Shown one piece after another: positions 32,766-40,092 of a DNA stretch of 40,092 nucleotides. The stretch is taken from the NCBI GenBank assembly GCA_036653735.1, contig JAVVTI010000005.1, positions 1 to 40,092 of the forward strand, in the 5' to 3' direction. The position numbers and the translations under genes are program-made. Under the pieces are notes generated by a model that was given only the letters and a program-made list of their open reading frames with translations, did not search any database and was not told the DNA's origin. Numbering within the stretch: the stretch's first letter is position 1; each line of letters starts with the position of its first letter. The DNA comes from CAVCAD01 sp036653735 (GTDB taxonomy: Bacteria > Bacillota_I > Bacilli_A > RF39 > UBA660).

Positions 32766-34490
32766 CTATACCTCCTTATTTCTATAATATAATTCTATAT
32801 TATATCTTAAATCTTTTATTTCTATGATATCTTTAAAGTCTTTAATATCATAACCTAGTATTTTTAAAGACTCTATAATCTTATTAGTATCTTCTGTATA
32901 TTCAGCATTGACTTCTTTCCATACCTCAGCAGTACCATCTTTAATTTCTCTAACAGTAAGTTTATTTTTAGTATTAACTTCCCTTACTCCTGCAACACTT
33001 TGTACATAAGTACTATTCCAAGGTGTCCAAGGAGTATACTTAAATGTAGAAGTTCTAGTTGCTCCTGTTTGAGGAGCTACAGAGTAATAATTACCTGTAA
33101 TTGAATCAACATTGTTATACCATTTATAACCTGTTGCAAATGTATCATAATCTTTATAGCAGTCACCTGGATTAGTTAAATAATAAGTCTTTTCTCCAGC
33201 TGCTGTTTTACTATTACTTGGAAAGTAACTTCTTTCTTCTTGATTATATTTATACCATTTATATAATATTCTATCTCTTCCTAAATCTTGACAAACAGCA
33301 GCTGGTCCTGTACAAGGTGTAGAACTATTAACCCACTGTCCATAATCTCCACATGAGGTCTTATCAGGTGATGATGATCCTACTGTACATGAAGCACAGT
33401 AACCATTTATACCAACTTCTTTATCTCCACCTGTTCCACAAGTATAAAACTCTCCTGCTGGAACATTATATCCATTACTACTCTTATCACATGTTTGAAA
33501 AGAAACATCTATTTGACCAGGTTTAGCTGGATTAGTACATCTATAATACTTATTAGGACTTACCTTAGTTCCATCATTAGTCTTAGTAAATGTTCTAGTT
33601 CTGCTTCTTATAACTACTCCACCTTCATTATAATTATATCCAGCTGGTCTAGTTTCACTATAGTCTGGTGCTCCATTTTTCATATAATAGATCTTCTCAG
33701 TACTATGATTTAGAAGTTTATACCACTTAACTACATTTGCAGTCTCATTACTTTTATTTACATATCCTTCAGCTGGACTGCTTACATAGAACTCTTTTAC
33801 TTCACTGGCATTTACTTTATTATTAGGATAATATAAAGAACTCTTTATATTCCATAAATATTGTTTATCTCTATAAGAATAATACTTAATATTTCTTACT
33901 GTCTTATATTTCTTATATGGAACTTCATTGTACCAGTAACTTTCTTCCTTACCTAGACTAGCCTCTTCAGCATCAAGATATTCAACTTTATAAGCAAACT
34001 TAATATCACTCTCATCTGCCTTCAAATCTTTTTCTTTGCCTTTTTTAAAACTACCATATAGTTTCTCACTATTTAAAGAATCACACATTAAAATAGGTAC
34101 ATAATGTAACTTCTTACTCTCAAGGCTACATACTTTAACATATGTTCCATCATTTTTACAGTCTTTATACTTACTCTTATCAAGTAAACCTAGGCTAACA
34201 AGTTCATCAAGTGTAACCTTCTCACATATTCCTTTAGCAGTAGGTAAACTCTTAGAATTATTAGCGTAATACTCTTTACCAGCTTGTAATAAAGTATTTT
34301 CTTTATCAAACTTAACTGGTTTCTTACCACCCATACAACCTCTAAGTAAGAAAAGTAATATAATAATTCCTAAAATAGCAAATAATATAATAGCAATTAT
34401 CTTCTTGTTATTATTATTTTTCTTTTCCTTAAAATCATCTTCTTCATAAGAATACTCATTTTCATACTTATTTTCTTTATTTTCTTCCAT
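32766..34490 (-). CDS. Cys- and Tyr-rich surface protein with N-terminal membrane anchor
   Basis: A 574-residue protein. A charged cytoplasmic tail (1-30) precedes one transmembrane helix (about 31-50), so the bulk is outside. Residues about 66-121 (L-L-Q-A-G-K-E-Y-Y-A-N-N ... L-P-T-A-K-G-I-C ... Y-V-K-V-C) resemble the C-terminal segment of type IV pilin-like proteins. The rest contains repeated Y-K-W/Y-x-W motifs (about 230-480), about a dozen Cys likely to form disulfides, and a final acidic segment. I chose the ATG at 34490 because GGAGAG lies four bases upstream; a more upstream ATG has none. It ends 3 bp before the large coiled-coil protein, so the two are in one operon. Function unknown; a surface adhesin is a guess. 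Confidence 0.7.
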   Translation of the reverse strand: MEENKENKYENEYSYEEDDFKEKKNNNNKKIIAIILFAILGIIILLFLLRGCMGGKKPVKFDKENTLLQAGKEYYANNSKSLPTAKGICEKVTLDELVSLGLLDKSKYKDCKNDGTYVKVCSLESKKLHYVPILMCDSLNSEKLYGSFKKGKEKDLKADESDIKFAYKVEYLDAEEASLGKEESYWYNEVPYKKYKTVRNIKYYSYRDKQYLWNIKSSLYYPNNKVNASEVKEFYVSSPAEGYVNKSNETANVVKWYKLLNHSTEKIYYMKNGAPDYSETRPAGYNYNEGGVVIRSRTRTFTKTNDGTKVSPNKYYRCTNPAKPGQIDVSFQTCDKSSNGYNVPAGEFYTCGTGGDKEVGINGYCASCTVGSSSPDKTSCGDYGQWVNSSTPCTGPAAVCQDLGRDRILYKWYKYNQEERSYFPSNSKTAAGEKTYYLTNPGDCYKDYDTFATGYKWYNNVDSITGNYYSVAPQTGATRTSTFKYTPWTPWNSTYVQSVAGVREVNTKNKLTVREIKDGTAEVWKEVNAEYTEDTNKIIESLKILGYDIKDFKDIIEIKDLRYNIELYYRNKEV

Positions 34491-34598
34491 ATAACTCTCT
34501 CCTAACATATTCTACCTATAAATATGATAACATATATTTATTAAACACGCAAACACTTTTATACGAAAAAAAATAAAACTTTTATTTTTTATTTTTTA

Positions 34599-35279
34599 CT
34601 ATACTTTCATAACTAGTTTTAATTTTTTTATTACTTTCTTTTCTATTCTTGATATATAGCTTTGAGATATTTCTAATATGTCTGCTACTTCCTTTTGAGT
34701 ATATTCTTTAGTATTTAAAAGTCCATATCTCATTATCATAATCTTTCTATCTCTTTCATTTAATTTATGTATTTCTTCTAACATAAGCATAAGATCTAGT
34801 TTATTTTCAAATTCTTTTTCTACTACATTAATCTCAGTACCAAGTATATCCTCCAGATGCAATTCATTACCATCACAATCTGCATTTATAGAATCTTCAA
34901 AACTTATTTCACTAGTTTTCCTCTTATTTTTTCTTAAAAACATTAGAATTTCATTATCTATACATCTTGATGCATATGTAGCTAGTTTTATATTCTTATC
35001 TAACTTATAAGTATTAATACCTTTTATTAATCCAATACTTCCTATACTAACTAAGTCTTCTAAGTCATAGGGAGAATTATCATATTTCTTAGCAAGAAAT
35101 ACAACAAGTCTTAAATTATGTTCTATAAGAATATCTCTAGCATGACTATCTCCCTCACTTGAAAGAATTATATACTTAAGTTCATCTTCCTTACTTAATG
35201 GAGGAGGTAATATATCAGTACTACCAACATAAAAAATATTATTGTTCTTTCTAAATAACTTCATTATCTTTTCTATCAT
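34599..35279 (-). CDS. sigE: Sigma-E, mother-cell sigma factor precursor
   Basis: A 226-residue sigma factor. L-P-P-P-L-S-K-E-D-E near the start, D-L-E-D-L-V-S-I-G-S-I-G-L-I-K-G-I, A-T-Y-A-S-R-C-I-D-N-E-I-L-M, D-C-D-G-N-E-L-H-L-E-D-I-L-G-T and the C-terminal helix-turn-helix I-S-Q-S-Y-I-S-R-I-E-K-K match Bacillus sigma-E closely. It directs early mother-cell transcription after cleavage of its pro-sequence by SpoIIGA. The pro-region before the conserved Y-V-G-S is only 16 residues, against 27 in B. subtilis. The start is secure: AAAGGGG six bases upstream and a 4-bp overlap with spoIIGA. An AT-only hairpin lies just downstream (about 34570-34590), a weak terminator candidate. Confidence 0.96.
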   Translation of the reverse strand: MIEKIMKLFRKNNNIFYVGSTDILPPPLSKEDELKYIILSSEGDSHARDILIEHNLRLVVFLAKKYDNSPYDLEDLVSIGSIGLIKGINTYKLDKNIKLATYASRCIDNEILMFLRKNKRKTSEISFEDSINADCDGNELHLEDILGTEINVVEKEFENKLDLMLMLEEIHKLNERDRKIMIMRYGLLNTKEYTQKEVADILEISQSYISRIEKKVIKKLKLVMKV

Positions 35280-36070
35280 TTTATCCCCTTTACTAAATTA
35301 GCATTAAGTATGCAATTTATCCCTTCTATATTAAACTCTTTACTAGTAATACCTACTACTATATTATTAAATGCACCTATACTTTCTATTATTACTTTAT
35401 TAGGTACAATACATTTAAGTAATCCATGACCATCTATTGTGTCATAAGGAACTAGTAGACTTCTATTATTAATGGATGCCTTAGTTAATTCTTTACTATT
35501 AGTAACAATAACCATTCTCCTTTTATATGGCTCTATCATATTATTAGCAGTATCAAGGTAACCTCTTAACTTATATGTTTTATCATCTAGATATATGTCA
35601 ACATTATACTTAAGACTATAATTATTTCTTAATTTCTTAGCTTGATGTACATATAGATATAGAATTAATGGACCAAATATAATTATAAAATAATAGTTAA
35701 TACTTAGTTCTTTATGATAAAAGATTAATCCTATATTCTTATAACTAAACTCAAGGTTTAAATAATATAGAAAGCCTCCTAATAATATACTGGTTACATA
35801 AAAATATAATAAATTATTAATAAAATACTTAATATCTTTATATCCATAAGTACATATTATAATTAAAATAGATAGAATAATTTTTATTAGAAAAAGTACT
35901 AAAGAATTAACTTTAATAAATAAGATTAAAATAGTACTGCTACCTATTAGACTTCCTAAAAGAATTCTTTTAAGTGAAATATTTCTTCTAAGTAATATAC
36001 TTACACTTAAAAGAATTATAAAATCAATACCAAAGTTTAGTAATAAAATTCCATCTATATATATCTTCAT
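35276..36070 (-). CDS. spoIIGA: SpoIIGA, pro-sigma-E processing aspartic protease
   Basis: A 264-residue protein with five hydrophobic segments in the first 145 residues and a soluble protease domain after that. The catalytic motif Y-L-D173-T-A-N-N corresponds to the L-D-T-G-N of Bacillus SpoIIGA (Asp183). The protein sits in the sporulation septum and, activated by SpoIIR from the forespore, cleaves pro-sigma-E. The gene overlaps sigE by 4 bp, the conserved arrangement. Length is slightly below the usual 290-310, mostly in the C-terminal domain. Confidence 0.93.
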   Translation of the reverse strand: MKIYIDGILLLNFGIDFIILLSVSILLRRNISLKRILLGSLIGSSTILILFIKVNSLVLFLIKIILSILIIICTYGYKDIKYFINNLLYFYVTSILLGGFLYYLNLEFSYKNIGLIFYHKELSINYYFIIIFGPLILYLYVHQAKKLRNNYSLKYNVDIYLDDKTYKLRGYLDTANNMIEPYKRRMVIVTNSKELTKASINNRSLLVPYDTIDGHGLLKCIVPNKVIIESIGAFNNIVVGITSKEFNIEGINCILNANLVKGIK

Positions 36071-36084
36071 ATATTAATTATAAA

Positions 36085-36112
36085 AAAAACGACAAGCTTA
36101 TTTTGTCGTTTT
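36085..36112 (-). terminator. Intrinsic terminator after the unknown gene at 36.1-36.9 kb
   Basis: AAAACGACAA (36086-36095) and TTGTCGTTTT (36103-36112), loop of seven; on the minus strand the stem is followed by eight T. It overlaps the stop codon of the upstream gene and separates it from spoIIGA. Confidence 0.85.
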
Positions 36113-36896
36113 ATAGTCTAGGAGTTAAATTATCAGTATCAGATTTTAATATAATGCTTAACTGCTGATAATCATCATAATCTAAAGCAGGTTTAGGACT
36201 CTTTCTTTTAACATACATACCCAAATTTCTAACATTTAAATATATTTCTTCTCCATCTTTATTGTGCACAAAGTAATCTACAAAGTTTGTAATTGAGCTG
36301 CTCATAATAATATTTGGATGTCTACTAAAAGCAGCTTTGGCTGAATTTATTTCTATAGCGTCTAAATATGGTATGCAAGATGGATTTCTAGTAAATAACT
36401 TATCATGACATAACTCTACAAAAAAAGCTCTATCATAACTTCCAATATCTTTAGAGTGTTGTAACATGCTTTTAATAATTCCACTTACACTTAAATACTC
36501 CTCATCATCAGAATATAGAATTTTTTTAGAGGATATATTCTTTTTAGACCTATATACTATATTTACTTGATTTCTAGAATCAATCAGATTTTCTTTAATA
36601 CTTTCTTTAAATGATACAGAGTCATTATAACTCATAGTTAATAAGTCAATTCCTTTAAGACTTTGAGCTTCATTATTAATCTTTCTATACTTAATAAAGG
36701 ATACATCAAAAAGTCCTGTAGCATTATTAAACTCACAAACTGGTTTAGTACAAAAAAATGGATTCTTATTTTTACTATTATATTTCTCTATAGCTATAAT
36801 TAAGTTATCATAATCTGCACAATCCTCATAAGTTCTTCTTTCTACACACATTTTTTCTGCTAAATAATATCTTTTATTTTCTTTTGGATCACTCAT
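36111..36896 (-). CDS. Unknown soluble protein
   Basis: A 261-residue protein beginning MSDPKENKRYYLAEKM. I chose this ATG because GAGGGGGA lies eight bases upstream; a TTG six codons earlier overlaps that site. There is no membrane segment or signal peptide. Visible features are M-C-V-E-R-R-T-Y-E-D-C-A-D-Y near the start, F-F-C-T-K-P-V-C-E-F, F-F-V-E-L-C-H-D-K-L and S-R-H-P-N-I-I-M-S-S; the Cys and His residues could bind metal but show no standard spacing. No family recognised. It stands alone between two terminators, upstream of spoIIGA-sigE, so it is probably a monocistronic gene. Confidence 0.7.
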   Translation of the reverse strand: MSDPKENKRYYLAEKMCVERRTYEDCADYDNLIIAIEKYNSKNKNPFFCTKPVCEFNNATGLFDVSFIKYRKINNEAQSLKGIDLLTMSYNDSVSFKESIKENLIDSRNQVNIVYRSKKNISSKKILYSDDEEYLSVSGIIKSMLQHSKDIGSYDRAFFVELCHDKLFTRNPSCIPYLDAIEINSAKAAFSRHPNIIMSSSITNFVDYFVHNKDGEEIYLNVRNLGMYVKRKSPKPALDYDDYQQLSIILKSDTDNLTPRL

Positions 36897-36954
36897 AATA
36901 TTAGTCCCCCTCAAATATGCATAGATTATACCACAGTTTCATCATTATGTAAAG

Positions 36955-36980
36955 AAAAACAAGTATTTATACTTGTTTTT
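36955..36980 (-). terminator. Intrinsic terminator after nrnA
   Basis: A perfect 12-bp inverted repeat, A5-CAAGTAT (36955-36966) and ATACTTG-T5 (36969-36980), with a two-base apex that will open to a normal loop. It overlaps the last codons of nrnA. Confidence 0.75.
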
Positions 36981-37926
36981 CAAACTTTATACATTCGTTT
37001 TCTAGTTTTATAAGTAACTCATCTACATCCTTTTTATTCTTTACTCTAGCACCACTAGAATACTTATGACCTCCACCGTTATACATAGAAGCTATTTCAT
37101 TAATAATAGGACCTCTGCTTCTAATATTAAGCTTATACATCTCACTTTTTTCATCATATGAAATAAATGTCCATACTAATATTTCATTAATATTATTAAA
37201 ATCATTAATCATATTAGAAGCACTAGAAAAGTCTGCTCCTAGGGATGAAATAACATCTTTCTCTAAATGAATATATGCAAACTTATTTTTAGTGACCTTC
37301 AAATTAGATGCTATATAACCCATAAGTCTAAGTTCACTTAATGGTTTTTGATAAATACTATTATATATTGTTTGTAAATCTAAATCATATTCCTTTAAAA
37401 TGTTTGCAACTAATATTAGTGTTTTATAATCTACTGGAGAGAATAAAAACCTATTAGAATCTGATATAATACCAATAACTAAAGTAGTAGCAATACTTTC
37501 ATCCATCTTTAACTTAGTTTCTTTAATTAGATTAAGAACTACTTCGGCTGCACTACAACACTCATCATCTATTAAATCTATACCACCAAAATCATCTACA
37601 AAAGGATGATGATCTATCTTTATTACATTAGGACATTTAAGAATATCTATTCCATCAACTCTTTGTAAATCTGGTACATCTGTTGTAATAACTAAAGAAT
37701 TCGTAGTATCAATATTTTCTACCTTATCAAGTTTACCTATATACTTAAACTTAGCAACAGATGCACCAAGAGCATAAACTTCCTTATTAGGAAATGTTAA
37801 TCTAATAGAATCTCTTAGAGCTATTTGACTACTAAATGCATCTGGATCAGGTCCAATATGTCTAGCTATATATATAGTCTTAAATTTTTTAATTTTTGCA
37901 TATACCTGTTTATATATACCGTTCAT
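36967..37926 (-). CDS. nrnA: NrnA-type DHH phosphoesterase (nanoRNase/pAp phosphatase)
   Basis: A 319-residue enzyme. The DHH domain has H-I-G-P-D-P-D-A-F-S-S-Q (motif I), T-D-V-P-D (motif II) and I-D-H-H-P-F (motif III); the DHHA1 domain ends with G-G-G-H-K-Y-S-S-G-A. NrnA proteins degrade short oligoribonucleotides and 3'-phosphoadenosine 5'-phosphate using Mn. Motif I reads P-D-P-D-A where many members have P-D-G-D-A, a mild change. It lies 11 bp downstream of ackA with AGGGGAAGC before the ATG, so the two are probably co-transcribed. Confidence 0.92.
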   Translation of the reverse strand: MNGIYKQVYAKIKKFKTIYIARHIGPDPDAFSSQIALRDSIRLTFPNKEVYALGASVAKFKYIGKLDKVENIDTTNSLVITTDVPDLQRVDGIDILKCPNVIKIDHHPFVDDFGGIDLIDDECCSAAEVVLNLIKETKLKMDESIATTLVIGIISDSNRFLFSPVDYKTLILVANILKEYDLDLQTIYNSIYQKPLSELRLMGYIASNLKVTKNKFAYIHLEKDVISSLGADFSSASNMINDFNNINEILVWTFISYDEKSEMYKLNIRSRGPIINEIASMYNGGGHKYSSGARVKNKKDVDELLIKLENECIKFEKQV

Positions 37927-37937
37927 AAATGCTTCCC

Positions 37938-39116
37938 CTATCTAATTATATCAAAAGTATCTTTAGCTATCATAGCTTCTTCATTAGTAGGAATAACATA
38001 AACTTTAACTTTAGATGAATCACTACTTATTAAAGCTTCCTTACCCCTTAAACCATCATTTTTTGAGTTATCAATAGATACTCCAATACACTCAAGCTTA
38101 TTACATACAAGCCTTCTTATTAAATCACTATTTTCTCCTACTCCAGCTGTGAATACAATATTCATTGTACCACCAAGTAAAGTATTATACATAGATATAT
38201 AATTAACAAGTTTTTTTACATACATATTTATAGCAAGTTTACATCTATCATTTCCTTCATTATATCCATTCTCAATATCTCTCATATCACTAGAAACACC
38301 ACTGATACCAAGGACACCACTTTCTTTATTAAGAGAGTCTATAGTTTCATCTAAACTTTTAGAAGTATATTTACATACAAAAGGTATTAATGAAGCATCA
38401 ATATCTCCACATCTAGTACCCATCATAACACCAGCCATAGGCGTAATACCCATAGAAGTATCTATACATTCTCCATTATCAATTGCACAAATTGATGCTC
38501 CATTACCAATATGACAACTAATAATCTTTTCATTCTTACCAAGAATTTCTTCCATTCTCTTTGTAATAAACTTATGACTAGTACCATGAAAACCATACTT
38601 ACGTATTCCATAATCCTTATACCAAGAATATGGAACTGCATATAGAAATTCTTCTTCATTCATAGTTTGATGAAAAGATGTATCAAAAACAGCTACTTGT
38701 GGAGTATTAGGTAAAACTTCCTTAAAAGATCTTATACCTGTTAGATTAGCTGGATTATGTAATGGACCAAAAGGTGTTAGCTCATCAACCATATCTATAA
38801 CATCTTGATCAATTAAAACACTATTAGGATACTTATTACCACCATGAAGTACTCTATGACCAACACCATCAATTTCTTCATATGAAGAAATAATATTCAT
38901 ACTAATAAGTTCATCAAGAAGAGTTTGTACTGCCTCCTTATGAGTTGGAAAATATGTCTCTTTCCTTATCTTTTCTCCATTATATTTAATAGTATAAAAA
39001 CTATCACTTAACTTAATTTTTTCAAAAGTTCCACTAACTATTACTTCTTCACTTGGCATATTAAATAAAGTAAACTTTAGTGATGAACTTCCTGCATTAA
39101 CACTTAATATTTTCAT
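37938..39116 (-). CDS. ackA: Acetate kinase
   Basis: A 392-residue kinase that makes ATP from acetyl phosphate, or the reverse. Signature 1, N-A-G-S-S-S-L-K-F, is at residues 6-14; signature 2, H-R-V-L-H-G-G, is near 80; the catalytic F-D-T-S-F-H-Q is near 135; Y-G-F-H-G-T-S-H is near 165; and H-I-G-N-G-A-S and T-A-G-V-G-E-N-S are also present. All are intact and length is normal. I chose the ATG at 39116 because AAGGAAG lies just ahead and the protein then starts M-K-I-L-S-V-N-A-G like other members. No phosphotransacetylase gene is in the window. Confidence 0.97.
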   Translation of the reverse strand: MKILSVNAGSSSLKFTLFNMPSEEVIVSGTFEKIKLSDSFYTIKYNGEKIRKETYFPTHKEAVQTLLDELISMNIISSYEEIDGVGHRVLHGGNKYPNSVLIDQDVIDMVDELTPFGPLHNPANLTGIRSFKEVLPNTPQVAVFDTSFHQTMNEEEFLYAVPYSWYKDYGIRKYGFHGTSHKFITKRMEEILGKNEKIISCHIGNGASICAIDNGECIDTSMGITPMAGVMMGTRCGDIDASLIPFVCKYTSKSLDETIDSLNKESGVLGISGVSSDMRDIENGYNEGNDRCKLAINMYVKKLVNYISMYNTLLGGTMNIVFTAGVGENSDLIRRLVCNKLECIGVSIDNSKNDGLRGKEALISSDSSKVKVYVIPTNEEAMIAKDTFDIIR

Positions 39117-39149
39117 AACTTCCTTCTTTCTATAAAAGATTATACCAAA

Positions 39150-39176
39150 AAAAAACAATATATGCTATTGTTTTTT
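39150..39176 (-). terminator. Intrinsic terminator after the M23 peptidase gene
   Basis: A6-CAATA (39150-39160) and TATTG-T6 (39166-39176) form a perfect stem with a five-base loop; additional T follow on the minus strand. It separates the peptidase gene from ackA. Confidence 0.8.
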
Positions 39177-39187
39177 AAACAAAATAA

Positions 39188-40092
39188 CTATTGTCCTGCT
39201 TTTTTCATCTTAGAATTACCCGTAGTTCCGTATATCTTTTTCATATCTGCTGTAGAGATTTGAAACTTTTGATTACTGTCATAAATAGACAAGTGTAAAT
39301 GTGGAGCATTTGCATAACCCGTCCATCCAATTAATTCACCTTGTTTAACTTTTCTAGTACCTATGCTGGAGTTAGCTCTATATCTAATACCAATCATATG
39401 AGTATAAAAAGCATAGCTTGCAGTTTTAGTACCGCTAGAATAAGCAATGCTTTTACCAATACCTTTTGCCCATTTCCCATTATATTTAAATGAGTTATCA
39501 AATCTAATCTTAACTGAATAAGCTGTTTCCTGTTTTGCTTTATTTACTGTATGACCCCATTCAGAATACTCCATTGTACCATCAGCAATTGCATATATAG
39601 GAGTACCTGCATTATTAAGTAAATCAATTCCAGCATGCTCATAACTAGAACCACCATCTGCATCACAAGGAAATATAATTTTACCATCACCATAAACCTT
39701 ACCAGAACCTGATAAATTATCAAGACCTGCATTTCTAGGCCAAGCACCTAATTGACTATTTCTTTTATTATCATATATTGGTAAAAAATACTGCTCATTT
39801 ATATAAGGATTAGCAATTGGCGCAACCATAGAATCAGGTTCTTTCGGTAATTTGATTACAGCAGATGGCTTAGTAGAAGTATAATTTTTTTCAGTTCCTT
39901 TACCACCAGTAAAAGTAGTTGTACCACTACCGCCTGAGCCTCCTCCATTAGTATTTTCTTTATCAGCATTAGCTCCCTCATAAATTTCTTTTTTAAGAAC
40001 ACTAATTTTATCTTGCATTATTTTCTTATCTTCTTTCTTATATATGAAAGGTGTAAGCATTTGTATCTGATAAAGAGAATCAGCTGTTTTAT
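39188..40092 (-). CDS. M23 (LytM-type) peptidase, 5' end beyond the window
   Basis: The frame is still open at the right edge (the last visible residues upstream of an internal Met are K-T-A-D-S-L-Y-Q-I-Q), so at least 301 residues are visible and the N-terminus is missing. After a helical stretch and a Gly/Ser/Thr-rich linker comes the LytM zinc peptidase domain. It has Y-E-H-A-G-I-D-L (first His and Asp ligands), Y-A-I-A-D-G, F-Y-T-H-M, G-E-L-I-G-W-T-G and P-H-L-H-L-S-I (the H-x-H motif). All zinc ligands and the catalytic His are present, so it should cut peptidoglycan cross-bridges. The missing part may hold a signal peptide or coiled coil. In this sporulating organism it could be a SpoIIQ-like or a wall-remodelling enzyme; the sequence does not decide. 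Confidence 0.9.
   Translation of the reverse strand, partial: KTADSLYQIQMLTPFIYKKEDKKIMQDKISVLKKEIYEGANADKENTNGGGSGGSGTTTFTGGKGTEKNYTSTKPSAVIKLPKEPDSMVAPIANPYINEQYFLPIYDNKRNSQLGAWPRNAGLDNLSGSGKVYGDGKIIFPCDADGGSSYEHAGIDLLNNAGTPIYAIADGTMEYSEWGHTVNKAKQETAYSVKIRFDNSFKYNGKWAKGIGKSIAYSSGTKTASYAFYTHMIGIRYRANSSIGTRKVKQGELIGWTGYANAPHLHLSIYDSNQKFQISTADMKKIYGTTGNSKMKKAGQ

Noticed and set aside
39544..39747. Second reading frame within the M23 peptidase gene
   Set aside because: It lies entirely inside a well-supported peptidase gene on the same strand in another frame, without a ribosome-binding site or recognisable motif.

Overview
The window reads as a chromosomal segment of an AT-rich, spore-forming member of the Bacillota, most likely an uncultured Bacilli-type gut lineage (inference from gene content and very low GC). 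The evidence for sporulation is direct: sigma-E with its processing protease SpoIIGA, sigma-G, and a SpoVD-type penicillin-binding protein with a C-terminal PASTA domain. TGA serves as a stop codon (for example at the end of the gene at 13478) and Trp is TGG, so the standard bacterial code applies rather than the Mycoplasma code. Almost every gene lies on the minus strand. The exceptions are lexA, a TspO-like gene and a hemolysin-III-like gene.

Reading the minus strand from right to left: a partial M23 peptidase, acetate kinase, an NrnA-type DHH phosphoesterase and an unknown gene. Then spoIIGA-sigE; an operon of surface/coiled-coil proteins (32.7-34.5 kb, 28.9-32.7 kb) broken by an artificial 100-N gap; a zinc-ribbon protein; sigG with a YlmC/YmxH-like gene, lspA and an RluD-type pseudouridine synthase; and a rhomboid protease. 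Next comes lexA, divergent from a 59-residue membrane protein that looks like an SOS-regulated partner. It is followed by a catalytically eroded transketolase in a probable operon with a YjdF-like membrane protein, a GT2 glycosyltransferase and a MacB-type ABC transporter; then an unknown membrane protein, a CBS-type inorganic pyrophosphatase, a DUF1292 pair and an SDR epimerase.

The left 12 kb is a cell-wall locus (SpoVD-like PBP, MraY, FtsW/SpoVE) carrying two unusual intrusions. The first is a four-gene unit with its own promoter and terminator between the PBP and mraY. It encodes an unknown protein, a membrane-anchored McrB-like AAA ATPase, a DUF2357/McrC-N-like protein without a visible nuclease, and a transmembrane protein with about eleven 12-residue Asp-rich (calcium-binding type) repeats. 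The second is a 2,608-bp serine-recombinase element carrying a Fic protein, inserted inside the SEDS gene (ftsW/spoVE). Both attachment junctions can be read: a shared CACCTGGG core, inverted arms, and a central CC dinucleotide at the symmetry centre of both attB and attP. Excision would restore the reading frame exactly (G-P-G-G-L-F-G). Because the surrounding genes are sporulation-linked, this may be a developmentally excised intervening element like skin in sigK, but a decaying gene is also possible, since the same SEDS gene is broken a second time near position 320.

Other points to note are LexA-like palindromes over the divergent lexA promoters, a palindromic operator over the transketolase promoter, a perfect inverted repeat that could hide the ribosome-binding site of the zinc-ribbon gene, and the parallel 'membrane protein plus DUF1292' gene pairs at 13.5 and 30 kb.
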